This document shows, piece after piece, positions 34,425 to 44,690 of a stretch of DNA of 64,000 nucleotides (positions are counted from its first letter, which is position 1; every line of letters begins with the position of its first letter). Made by a program: the position numbers and the translations under genes. The notes beneath the pieces were generated by a model. That model was not told the origin of the DNA. It was given only the letters and a program-made list of their open reading frames with translations, and did no database searches. The DNA is taken from positions 744,001 through 808,000 of the forward strand of contig OZ252296.1 of assembly GCA_965250245.1 (NCBI GenBank). The letters run 5' to 3'. Origin of the DNA: JABDIP01 sp965250245 (GTDB lineage Bacteria > Pseudomonadota > Alphaproteobacteria > DSM-16000 > Inquilinaceae).

Positions 34425-35911
34425 AGACCTATCAGCAGCTTGAGCAGCGCTTCGGCCGCATCAGCAATCTGGACAATGCCAATGGCCTGCTGGACTGGGA
34501 CCAGCAGACCATGATGCCGGACGGCGCCGCCGACAGCCGGGCCGAGATCAAGGCCACGCTGGAGGTGCTGAGCCACGAACTGATGACCGATCCGGCGGTG
34601 TCGGACTGGCTCGATGCCGCGGAGGTCACCGACGGCCTCGACGATTGGCGCCGCGCCAATCTGGCGGAGATGCGGCGGCGCTGGCGCCATGCCACGGCGG
34701 TGCCGGCCGATCTGGTCGAGGCCAACGCCAAGGCGATCTCCAAATGCGAGATGGCCTGGCGCACCGCCCGGCGCGACAGCGACTTCGCCGCCCTGCTGCC
34801 GAGCCTGTCGGCCCTGCTGGACCTGCAGCGCCAGATCGCCGCCTGCAAGGCCGAGGCGCTGGGCGTCCCGCATTACGACGCCCTGCTGGACGAGTGGGAG
34901 CCGGGCGGCAGCTCGGCGGCCATCGACGCCATGTTCGAGGATCTGGCGGACTACCTGCCCGGGACGATCGCGGCCGTGCTGGAGCGTCAGGCCAAGCGCA
35001 ATCCGGTGGCCACGCCCGAGGGCCCGTTCCCGGTCGATGTCCAGCGCGCGCTCGGCACACGGCTGATGGGCGCGGTCGGCTTCGATTTCGATCGCGGCCG
35101 GTTGGATGTCAGCCTTCATCCGTTCTGCGGCGGCGCCACCAATGATGTGCGCATCACCACCCGCTACGACGAGGACGATTTCGTCAAGGCGCTGATGGGC
35201 GTGCTGCACGAGACCGGCCATGCGCTCTATGAGCAGGGCCGTCCGGCGGACTGGCTGCACCAGCCGGTCGGCTCCGCGCTCGGCATGAGCATGCATGAGA
35301 GCCAGTCCCTGATCATCGAGATGCAGGCCTGCCGCTCCCGGGAGTTCCTGGAGTACACGGCACCGCTGCTGCGCGACGCCTTCAAGGGCGACGGGCCGGC
35401 CTGGTCCGCGGACAATCTGCACCGGATGTACACGACGGTGGAGCGCAGCTTCATCCGGGTCGATGCCGACGAGGTCACCTATCCGGCCCATGTCATCCTG
35501 CGCTATCGCCTGGAGAAGGCGATGATCGCCGGCGACCTGGCACTCGACGATCTGCCCGGTGCCTGGAACGACGGCATGCAGAAGCTGGTGGGCGTGGTGC
35601 CGCCGAACGACGCGCTGGGCTGCCTGCAGGACATTCATTGGCCCGGCGGCGCGTGGGCCTATTTCCCGACCTACACGCTGGGCGCCATGGCGGCCGCCCA
35701 GCTCTTCGAGGCGGCCTGCGACGCGGAGCCGGACCTGCTGCCGGGCATCGCCCGCGGCGATTTCGCACCACTGGTGGGCTGGCTGCGCACCCATGTGCAC
35801 ACCCACGGCTCCCGTATTTCCGCCGACCAGCTCATGACCGCGGCCACCGGCCGGCCGCTTGACGCCGACGCCTTCAAGCGGCACATCCAGCGGCGGTATC
35901 TGGACGGCTAG
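34421..35911 (+). CDS. M32-family (Taq-type) carboxypeptidase
   Basis: This 496-residue cytoplasmic zinc carboxypeptidase has the catalytic motif GVLHETGHALYEQGRP near residues 265-280 and the third zinc ligand region MSMHESQSLIIE about 30 residues later. The family markers LDWDQQTMMP near the N-terminus, and IRYRLEKAMIAGDL-like (ILRYRLEKAMIAGDL) and DIHWPGGAWAYFPTYTLGAMAAAQL near the C-terminus, agree with M32. It releases C-terminal residues broadly except Pro. It is coupled to surf1 by an ATGA overlap, which is unexpected by function and may only reflect shared transcription. It converges on an M19 dipeptidase with a palindromic repeat in the gap. Confidence 0.95.
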   Translation: MKTYQQLEQRFGRISNLDNANGLLDWDQQTMMPDGAADSRAEIKATLEVLSHELMTDPAVSDWLDAAEVTDGLDDWRRANLAEMRRRWRHATAVPADLVEANAKAISKCEMAWRTARRDSDFAALLPSLSALLDLQRQIAACKAEALGVPHYDALLDEWEPGGSSAAIDAMFEDLADYLPGTIAAVLERQAKRNPVATPEGPFPVDVQRALGTRLMGAVGFDFDRGRLDVSLHPFCGGATNDVRITTRYDEDDFVKALMGVLHETGHALYEQGRPADWLHQPVGSALGMSMHESQSLIIEMQACRSREFLEYTAPLLRDAFKGDGPAWSADNLHRMYTTVERSFIRVDADEVTYPAHVILRYRLEKAMIAGDLALDDLPGAWNDGMQKLVGVVPPNDALGCLQDIHWPGGAWAYFPTYTLGAMAAAQLFEAACDAEPDLLPGIARGDFAPLVGWLRTHVHTHGSRISADQLMTAATGRPLDADAFKRHIQRRYLDG

Positions 35912-35958
35912 AGGTTCAGGACCGCGTCCCTACAAGACAGCAACCGACTGCCAGAACC

Positions 35959-36039
35959 GTCATTGCGAGGAGCGTTAGCGACGCGGCAATCCACTCTTTC
36001 CGCTGGCGGTGGATCGCCACGCCTTCGGCTCGCGATGAC
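35959..36039. repeat. Dispersed palindromic repeat, copy 1
   Basis: This 81-bp imperfect palindrome begins GTCATTGCGAGGAGCG and ends GGCTCGCGATGAC; an inner inverted segment pairs GCAATCCAC with GTGGATCGC. A second copy in opposite orientation lies at 62219-62297. Both lie in the gap between convergent genes (here the M32 and M19 peptidases), so the RNA hairpin may act as a two-way terminator or mRNA stabiliser. It is probably a REP-like family scattered through the genome. Confidence 0.8.
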
Positions 36040-36063
36040 GGCGTTGGGTGCCATGGTCAGGTC

Positions 36064-37071
36064 CTAGCGCCAGGTCGCCTCGGCGACGCGTGCGAAGTTC
36101 TCGCCGAGGATGCCCCGGATGTCGGCCTCGCCGTAGCCCATCCTCAGCAGCCCATCGGTGATCTGAGGAAACTGTTCGGGTTCCGCAAAGCGGATTGTTT
36201 CGAAATCGTAGCCGGCGTCCTCCGGCCACCAATAGGCGGCGTGATCTCCCTCCGGCACGTCGTCGGTGACGACGTCGTAGCTGTAGTCGATGCCGAGCCC
36301 CACATGGGCCGCCCCGACCCGCTGCACCAGATGGTCGATGTGCCGCAGGATGGCGTCGGTGCCGGCGGCGGGGTCGCCCAGGAACAGGCTGACGCCGTTG
36401 ACGCCGACGACCCCGCCGGTGGCGGCGCAGGCATCGATCTGCTCGTCGGTGATGTTGCGGCCGTGATCCACCAGGGCACGCGGGTTGGCGTGGGAGAACA
36501 CCACAGGCCTGGTCGAGGTCGCCATGATGTCGAGGCTGGTGCGATGGCCGGTGTGCGAGCAATCCATCAGCATGCCGACCCGATTGATCTCCACCACCAC
36601 CTGATGCCCGAAATCGGTCAGGCCGATATCCACGTCGTGGCAGCCGCCGCCGACGGCGTTGTTGCGGTTGTAGGCGAGGTGGATCTGCCGGACGCCAAGA
36701 TCGTAGTAGCGCTGCACCATGGCGATCTCGCCCTGCAGCGGCAGCGAGCCTTCCAGGTCGAAGGCGACCGCCAACTTGCCCTCTTGCTTGGCGCGGCGGA
36801 TATCCGCCACGGTACGGGCCAGGACGAATGCATCGGGTCGGGCTTGGATGCAGTCGCGGAAGGCGATCAGCACCGCCATCACATCATCCACCGGGGTCAT
36901 GTCCATGCCGGCATTGATCGACACGTAGTCCACACCGGCCGCCTTGTGCCGGGACAGCCGCCCGACATCGGCGTCGGGCCTCAGCGGCAGGCAGCTATGG
37001 GCGTCCCACACCAGCGCGTCGCGATGCAGCGTTGCGGCCGGATCGTCCGGTGCCTCGGCGCGTTCCGTCAT
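36064..37071 (-). CDS. M19 (renal dipeptidase-type) membrane dipeptidase family protein
   Basis: This 335-residue TIM-barrel metallohydrolase follows the M19 family: DLEGS near residue 104 (bridging Glu), CSHTGHRTS and SHANPRAL (two metal His) and GLGIDYSYD near the end. However, the first metal motif, normally H-x-D, reads WDAHSCLPL with His25 and Cys27, so one Asp ligand is replaced by Cys. The start MTERAEAPDD follows GGAGGG. Relatives hydrolyse dipeptides including D-amino acid ones, or act on N-acyl-D-amino acids. It diverges from thrC and converges on the M32 peptidase. Activity with the altered ligand is uncertain. Confidence 0.87.
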   Translation of the reverse strand: MTERAEAPDDPAATLHRDALVWDAHSCLPLRPDADVGRLSRHKAAGVDYVSINAGMDMTPVDDVMAVLIAFRDCIQARPDAFVLARTVADIRRAKQEGKLAVAFDLEGSLPLQGEIAMVQRYYDLGVRQIHLAYNRNNAVGGGCHDVDIGLTDFGHQVVVEINRVGMLMDCSHTGHRTSLDIMATSTRPVVFSHANPRALVDHGRNITDEQIDACAATGGVVGVNGVSLFLGDPAAGTDAILRHIDHLVQRVGAAHVGLGIDYSYDVVTDDVPEGDHAAYWWPEDAGYDFETIRFAEPEQFPQITDGLLRMGYGEADIRGILGENFARVAEATWR

Positions 37072-37181
37072 CGCTCCACCCTCCCGCAATTTGCGATGAA
37101 ACCGCCGATCATGCTCGCGATCCGGCACTCTTGCATGCACTCATTCTGAGTATGTAGGTTACGCGGCCCGCGGACGAGAGA

Positions 37182-38603
37182 GTGAACGATTTGCGCTACA
37201 TCAGCACACGGGGCGCGGCTCCGGACCTGGAATTCGACGATGTCCTGCTGACCGGGCTGGCCCGCGACGGCGGCCTCTATGTGCCCGATGCCTGGCCGCG
37301 TCTGGATGGCGGCATGGTCAAGGCGCTGCGCGGCCAGAGCTACGAGGCGGTGGCGACCCAGGCCGCGGCCCCGTTCGTTCCCGGTGGGGCTTTGACTGAT
37401 ACGGTCCTCGAGCAACTGGTCACCGAGGCCTATGCCGGCTTCGGCCACGGCGCCCGGGCACCGCTGGTCCAGATCGACCAGAGCCTGTGGCTGATGGAGC
37501 TGTTCCACGGGCCGACCCTGGCCTTCAAGGACTACGCGATGCAGCTCCTCGGCCGGCTGTTCGACCATGTGCTGGAGCAGCGCGGCCGCCGCGCCACCAT
37601 CGTCGTGGCCACCTCCGGCGATACCGGGTCGGCGGCCATCGAGGCCTGCCGCGACCGCAATGCGCTCGACATCTTCGTGCTGCACCCCAAGGGCCGGGTG
37701 TCCGACGTGCAGCGCCGGCAGATGACCACGGTCGACGGCGCCAATGTGCACAACATCGCCCTCGATGGCTCGTTCGACGATTGCCAGGACCTGGTCAAGG
37801 CGATGTTCAACGACCAGGCCTTCCGCGACCAGATCAGCCTGTCGGCGATGAACTCGATCAACTGGGCCCGGATCATGGCCCAGACCGCCTATTACGTGGC
37901 CGCCGCCGCGGCGCTGGGCGTGCCCGACCGGCGCATCGCCTTCAGCGTGCCGACCGGCAATTTCGGCAACGTCTATGCCGCCTATGTCGCCCGCGCCATG
38001 GGCGTGCCGATCGAGCGGCTGATCATCGGCTCCAACCGCAACGACATCCTGACCCGCTTCTTCGAAGGCGGCGAGATGCGCATGGAGGCGGTGGTGCCGA
38101 CCATCAGCCCGTCCATGGACATCCAGGTCTCCAGCAATTTCGAGCGGCTGCTGTACGACCTCTGCGATCGCGACGGCACGGCGGTGTCCGACATCATGGA
38201 CACCTTCCGCAAGGATGGCCGGTTCGCCGTCGACAAGGGCCAGCACGCCCGCGTCCGCACCCTGTTCGAGGCGCACCGCCTGGACGATGACGGCATCCGC
38301 GCCACCATCGGCGCCGTCCACGGCGAGACCGGCATGCTGATCGATCCGCATACGGCGATCGGCCTGTCGGCGGCGCGGAACAGCACCCTCGACCCGGATG
38401 TGGCGGTGGTGACCTTGGGCTGCGCCCATCCGGCGAAATTCCCCGACGCGGTGGAGCAGGCGGCCGGCGTGCGGCCGGAGCTGCCGCCACGGCTGGCCGA
38501 CCTGTTCGACCGGCCGGAGACGGTCTCGGACCTGCCCAACGACCTTGCCACCGTCCAGGCCTTCATCCGCGATCGCGCCCGCGCCGCGCAGGTGGCCGCA
38601 TGA
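37182..38603 (+). CDS. thrC: Threonine synthase
   Basis: ThrC converts O-phosphohomoserine to threonine with PLP. The protein has 473 residues, the length of the longer bacterial/fungal class. The PLP lysine lies in FHGPTLAFKDYAMQLLG (residues 109-125), and the phosphate-binding region includes VVATSGDTGSAAIEA and FSVPTGNFGNVYAAYVARAMG. The start is GTG (VNDLRYISTRG) after a GAGAGA site. It is coupled to the M16 peptidase gene by an ATGA overlap. The homoserine kinase that provides its substrate is at 52354-53316 in this window. Confidence 0.96.
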   Translation: MNDLRYISTRGAAPDLEFDDVLLTGLARDGGLYVPDAWPRLDGGMVKALRGQSYEAVATQAAAPFVPGGALTDTVLEQLVTEAYAGFGHGARAPLVQIDQSLWLMELFHGPTLAFKDYAMQLLGRLFDHVLEQRGRRATIVVATSGDTGSAAIEACRDRNALDIFVLHPKGRVSDVQRRQMTTVDGANVHNIALDGSFDDCQDLVKAMFNDQAFRDQISLSAMNSINWARIMAQTAYYVAAAAALGVPDRRIAFSVPTGNFGNVYAAYVARAMGVPIERLIIGSNRNDILTRFFEGGEMRMEAVVPTISPSMDIQVSSNFERLLYDLCDRDGTAVSDIMDTFRKDGRFAVDKGQHARVRTLFEAHRLDDDGIRATIGAVHGETGMLIDPHTAIGLSAARNSTLDPDVAVVTLGCAHPAKFPDAVEQAAGVRPELPPRLADLFDRPETVSDLPNDLATVQAFIRDRARAAQVAA

Positions 38604-39856
38604 GCGCGCGGGTCACCGTCCTGGACAACGGCCTGAGGGTCGCCACCCAGGCGATGGACTCCGTGGAGAGCGCCTCGCTCGGCGTCTGGGTCGGGGCCGG
38701 CACCCGCGACGAGGAGCCGGAGATCAACGGCGCCGCCCACCTGCTGGAGCACATGGCCTTCAAGGGCACCAAGCGGCGCTCGGCGCTGGCGATCGCCGAG
38801 GAGATCGAGGCGGTCGGCGGCCATCTGAATGCCTATACCAGCCGCGAGAACACCGCCTATTACGCCCGGGTGCTGAAGGACGATGCGCCGCTGGCGCTCG
38901 ACATCATCGCCGACATCCTGCAGCACTCCGTGCTGGACCCGGAAGAGCTCTCGCGGGAGCGGGCCGTGGTCCTGCAGGAGATCGGCCAGGCCGCCGACAC
39001 GCCGGATGACATCATCTTCGACCATTTCCAGGCCACCGCCTTCCCGGACCAGGCGCTGGGGCGCCCGGTGCTCGGCACGGCGGAGATCGTCGGCGGCATG
39101 CAGCGCCAGCGCCTGGCCGACTTCATGGCGAGCCATTACGGCGGCGGCAGCCTGGTGGTGGCGGCGGCCGGCAATGTCGATCATGACGCGGTGGTCGAGC
39201 AGGCGGCCTGGGCCTTCGACAGCCTGCCCGAGACGGCGCCGATCGCCGCCGAGCCGGCCCGCTATTCAGGCGGCGAGTATCGCGAGGCGCGCGAGCTGGA
39301 ACAGCTCCACCTGGTGTTCGGCTTTGCCGGCGTCGGCCACCAGGATCCGGACATGTATGCGGAATCGGTGCTGTCGAACCTGCTGGGCGGCGGCATGTCG
39401 TCGCGCCTGTTCCAGGAGATCCGCGAGAAGCGCGGCCTGGTCTACGCGATCTACAGCTTCACCGCCTATTACCGCGATGGCGGGCTGTTCGGCATCTATG
39501 CCGGCACCGGCGACACGATGGCGGAAGAGCTGGTTCCGGTGCTGTGCGACGAGGTCGCCAAGGTCGCCGACGAGGTCACCGAGGAGGAGGTCGCGCGGGC
39601 CCGGACCCAGCTCAAGGCGGGCCTGCTGATGGGGCTGGAATCCACCTCCAACCGCTGCGAGCAGCTCGGGCAGCAGCAGTTGATGTTCGGCCGGGCCCTA
39701 CCCACCGCCGAGGTGGTCGAGAAAGTCGACGCCGTCGATGTCGCGGCGGTCAGCCGGGTGGCCCGGCGCCTGCTGGACCAGCCGCTCACCCTTGCGGCGA
39801 TGGGACCGGTCGGGCGTCTGGAGCCGTATGAGCGTATCATGGGGCGGCTGGCCTGA
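38600..39856 (+). CDS. M16-family zinc peptidase (mitochondrial processing peptidase-like)
   Basis: This 418-residue protein has the inverted zinc motif HLLEHMAFKGT (HxxEH) near residue 50 and the downstream Glu in the helix near GGHLNAYTSRENTAYY. A C-terminal non-catalytic half carries FQEIREKRGLVYAIYSF. The family includes the beta subunit of mitochondrial processing peptidase, and alphaproteobacterial members regularly follow thrC. The bacterial substrate is unknown. Its ATG overlaps the thrC stop. It has no signal peptide, so it is cytoplasmic. Confidence 0.93.
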   Translation: MSARVTVLDNGLRVATQAMDSVESASLGVWVGAGTRDEEPEINGAAHLLEHMAFKGTKRRSALAIAEEIEAVGGHLNAYTSRENTAYYARVLKDDAPLALDIIADILQHSVLDPEELSRERAVVLQEIGQAADTPDDIIFDHFQATAFPDQALGRPVLGTAEIVGGMQRQRLADFMASHYGGGSLVVAAAGNVDHDAVVEQAAWAFDSLPETAPIAAEPARYSGGEYREARELEQLHLVFGFAGVGHQDPDMYAESVLSNLLGGGMSSRLFQEIREKRGLVYAIYSFTAYYRDGGLFGIYAGTGDTMAEELVPVLCDEVAKVADEVTEEEVARARTQLKAGLLMGLESTSNRCEQLGQQQLMFGRALPTAEVVEKVDAVDVAAVSRVARRLLDQPLTLAAMGPVGRLEPYERIMGRLA

Positions 39857-39949
39857 GCGGCGACCGCGGCGACGGGCTGTCGCCGGCCGGCCTGTGATCC
39901 CGATTGCCGCGCGGACCAGGATCAGGACAAAACGGACAGGCAAGGTTCG

Positions 39950-40540
39950 GTGATCGCGTTCTTGAAGACCAGTGCCAACGGCCTGCCGCAGATGCGGCTG
40001 GAGGCGCCGCGTGTCTATCTCAGGCCGCCGCGGTCCGGCGACTGGCAGGAATGGGCATCGCTCCGGGCGGAGAGCCGTGAGTTCCTGACGCCGTGGGAGC
40101 CGACCTGGCCGGCCGACGCGCTGGCCCGCAGCGCTTTCGTGCGCCGGCTGCGCCGGCAGGCGTCGGAATGGCGCAACGACGAGGGCTTCAGCTTCCTCGC
40201 CTTCGCCAAGTCCGATGACCGGCTGGTTGGCGGGCTGGGCATCACCAATGTGCGGCGCGGCGTCGCACAGATGGCCTCCATCGGCTATTGGACCGGCCGG
40301 CCCTTCGTGCGCCAGGGCTACATGACCGAGGCGGTGAAGGCGGCCCTGGAATTCGGCTTCACCCAGCTCGGCCTGCACCGCATCGAGGCGGCCTGCATCC
40401 CTTCGAACGTGGCCAGCAAGGGCCTGCTGGAGAAGATCGGCTTCCGCGCCGAGGGCGAGGCCCGCAACTATCTCCGCATCAACGGCGAATGGCGCGACCA
40501 CCTGCTCTACGCCATCCTGCGTGAGGATCTGAATCGGTGA
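39950..40540 (+). CDS. GNAT-family N-acetyltransferase, RimJ-like
   Basis: This 196-residue protein begins with GTG after AAGGTTC. The pattern LEAPRVYLRPPRSGDWQEWASLRAESREFLTPWEPTW is typical of RimJ/RimL ribosomal-protein acetyltransferases, as are the GNAT motif A region GYWTGRPFVRQGYMTEAVKAAL and the ACIPSNVASKGLLEKIGF motif. It uses acetyl-CoA; the target may be a protein N-terminus or a small amine. It follows the M16 gene on the same strand after 93 bp, completing a thrC-M16-GNAT run that is common in alphaproteobacteria. Confidence 0.92.
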   Translation: MIAFLKTSANGLPQMRLEAPRVYLRPPRSGDWQEWASLRAESREFLTPWEPTWPADALARSAFVRRLRRQASEWRNDEGFSFLAFAKSDDRLVGGLGITNVRRGVAQMASIGYWTGRPFVRQGYMTEAVKAALEFGFTQLGLHRIEAACIPSNVASKGLLEKIGFRAEGEARNYLRINGEWRDHLLYAILREDLNR

Positions 40541-40648
40541 ATATGAACTTAGTCCATTCTATCTTGTACTACAGGCCCAGACATTTCTCTTGAGAACGAC
40601 TGCGACTCAGCAACTGCGCGAGCGGACAAATCGGTCCAATGTTTGTGT

Positions 40649-41578
40649 TCAGAGTACTAGACGGTCACCGACAAACATCGTCAAATAAACAACGATAACA
40701 AAAAAAATCAAGATTGAAGAAACAACGGTGACTGGACGATTAGTGTCGGCCGCTACCAGCAGCATCCGCCTCGTCAAAGGGTGACTAGCGCCAACATACC
40801 TTACTGCGATAAATGCGAATGCAAACATTATCCAAAGTATGGAGGTGACGAAGGTTGTTAGGAAGAATGGGAGTCCTTGTTGTGGATCGATCATAATTTC
40901 CAAAATTAGTCCTGCGGTAACAGAAGGCAGCTCAAGGACCTCATCAAACAACATGAACGCGACAACTGCCATCAGAACAAATAAACCTAAAACAAAAATA
41001 ACAGTAGTTGCCAATAAATCAATCAGTATCAGCAATAATATACCGATTCCACCTCTACCCCTCGAAATTGTTAGGACAAATCGTGTCTCTGCAAGAGAAA
41101 AATAGTCGGGGATATAGTTTAAGAGGATAGGGATTGCTGCAAATAAGACGAAATGCTCTAAGAGATTGATGTATTGTATCTCGTAGAAGGTAGTTGGTGA
41201 TTCAGGGCTAGAAAAGACGCCAATTAGAATTACCCGTACAGCATAACCAATACTATCAAAAAATTCCGGCCAAATTGTATTATGGTAACCTATTACTAAA
41301 GTAAAGAAAATCAGACTTAGAGATGTAGAGATGAAAGATGACCAAACTCGTCGTGAAGAAAATGTCGAATCGCCATAAAGATGGTCAAAAAGATCACAGA
41401 ATATTCGATTTGCATCTCGTGTTAGATTTTCGTTATCATTCTTGTGAATTTTGCCCCATACGTGGGAAGTGTCTAGCCTCAGCTTGCGGAGTCTATTTCT
41501 TGACAACAAAACGTCCAGCCACTGGGCGGTTGCTGATATTGTAAGGATGCCGACGATTAAACCGATTAGATAGTTCAT
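40649..41578 (-). CDS. Hypothetical polytopic membrane protein in AT-rich patch
   Basis: This 309-residue protein is of no family that I recognise. It has an N-terminal helix (about residues 3-21), a soluble basic and acidic stretch (about 24-80, RNRLRKLRLDTSHVWGKIHKNDNEN), then about six more helices (near 84-102, 112-125, 147-163, 178-210, 245-266 and 288-306). The loop ETRFVLTISRGRGG lies before the long hydrophobic pair. The codon use and base composition are unlike the rest of the window. It follows a 107-residue membrane protein on the same strand after 41 bp, so the two are probably one unit. AAGAAA is the only ribosome-binding candidate. Confidence 0.65.
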   Translation of the reverse strand: MNYLIGLIVGILTISATAQWLDVLLSRNRLRKLRLDTSHVWGKIHKNDNENLTRDANRIFCDLFDHLYGDSTFSSRRVWSSFISTSLSLIFFTLVIGYHNTIWPEFFDSIGYAVRVILIGVFSSPESPTTFYEIQYINLLEHFVLFAAIPILLNYIPDYFSLAETRFVLTISRGRGGIGILLLILIDLLATTVIFVLGLFVLMAVVAFMLFDEVLELPSVTAGLILEIMIDPQQGLPFFLTTFVTSILWIMFAFAFIAVRYVGASHPLTRRMLLVAADTNRPVTVVSSILIFFVIVVYLTMFVGDRLVL

Positions 41579-41619
41579 AGATTTTTTCTTAGGTAATTAG
41601 AATAGTACTGCAGTCCTTA

Positions 41620-41943
41620 TTAGTCCAGGTTTTGCTTTCCTATCTTGTATGTTTCGTAAAGAGATTTCATTTGAATAAAAAAACTTGGCCAAAAAGCGCC
41701 TATGATAACATAAACTATAAGAACCAATTGGTTCCGAATCTCAAGGGAATCTGCTGAATGGTCAATTGAAGCGCAAAATAGTGCTCCCAGAATTACATAA
41801 AGTATTTTTAGTTTCCAAGATTTTGCTTTTATATCTTGGGCAATATCAGTGAAAAAGCTGATTCCAATAAGCAAAATTCCACCTATCGCGCCGCCGGCGG
41901 CGCCCTTCGACATAAAAAATGCAGATAGTTCACTTTCAATCAT
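41620..41943 (-). CDS. Hypothetical small three-TM membrane protein in AT-rich patch
   Basis: This 107-residue protein has three predicted helices (about residues 15-33, 45-61 and 72-92) with a short polar N-terminus (MIESELSAFFMSKG) and a basic tail (YETYKIGKQNLD). The size and layout resemble holin-type or toxin-antitoxin-linked membrane proteins, but no sequence motif supports either. It is the upstream gene of a pair with the 309-residue protein. No clear ribosome-binding site precedes the ATG, so the start is less certain than the frame. Confidence 0.5.
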   Translation of the reverse strand: MIESELSAFFMSKGAAGGAIGGILLIGISFFTDIAQDIKAKSWKLKILYVILGALFCASIDHSADSLEIRNQLVLIVYVIIGAFWPSFFIQMKSLYETYKIGKQNLD

Positions 41944-42555
41944 TGCAGCATTGAATATTATTAATTATATATATCTAGAAAGTGTTCGAAGCTCAGTGAC
42001 TATATGACTATTTTTCGGTGGACAATGTTCTATCTAGTTTATTTTGTTAGTTAGGGTAAAGATGTATAGACTATATCACATTTCTGAACTAGATGCCAGT
42101 CTTGAGCTGTTGAACAATATATATGGAAGGGCATATTTGTCAGTACAAATAAAATATGTATATCTCATGTAAAGCGTGTGCTTGGAATGATGATAGAATG
42201 AGACATCGAGTTTTGCGTCTGAGAGTATTTTTTAGAAGTTACGAGTGTTGATTTCATAACCCACCTCATTCTGAAGAACATGCTCGCGATAGGATAAAAT
42301 ATATTTTGGTTGGCATAGAGATTATCGTCAAAGGTGTCCCAATTTTCATTGGGCCTGTGACAACGGTCTGGCCAGCATAGAACGTCGCCGTCGGTTTTGC
42401 CGGCAATCGGGCCCTGACTCGTACCGAATTGCGGGTATTCTAGAGGCAATCGACCCCCCATGAGGGTGCGTCGGGTCGTTGCGCCGTCGCGCGGCGACGA
42501 ACCAAAGCGGCGAAGTCCGCCGCGCATAATCGAACGGCCAAACGGGGAGGACGGA
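41944..42555. other. Intergenic region, mostly AT-rich, no supported gene
   Basis: These 612 bp lie between the divergent AT-rich gene pair and the PQQ dehydrogenase. The left two-thirds are AT-rich; the right end returns to GC-rich sequence near 42340-42400. Short open frames exist (for example 36 codons from 42062), but none has a ribosome-binding site or similarity that I can support. Promoters for both flanking units must lie here; I cannot locate them. Confidence 0.45.
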
Positions 42556-44640
<2,085 letters not shown>

Positions 44641-44690
44641 GGGTCATGCGGCAGTGCAGGGGCGATCGCCGGCCCCTGCGCTGAGCCCGG

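Larger units (their letters stand above)
40541..42340. other. AT-rich patch, probable horizontally acquired segment
   Basis: The base composition changes abruptly from GC-rich to AT-rich just after the GNAT gene and returns before the PQQ dehydrogenase. Codons such as TTA, ATA and AAT, almost absent from neighbours, are frequent here. The patch holds two minus-strand membrane-protein genes and no recognisable integrase, transposase or tRNA. The right boundary is approximate. I infer acquisition by transfer; its small size suggests a cargo remnant, not a complete element. Confidence 0.7.

Noticed and set aside
42062..42172. 36-codon plus-strand frame in the AT-rich intergenic region
   Set aside because: No ribosome-binding site, no similarity and a length expected by chance in this sequence.
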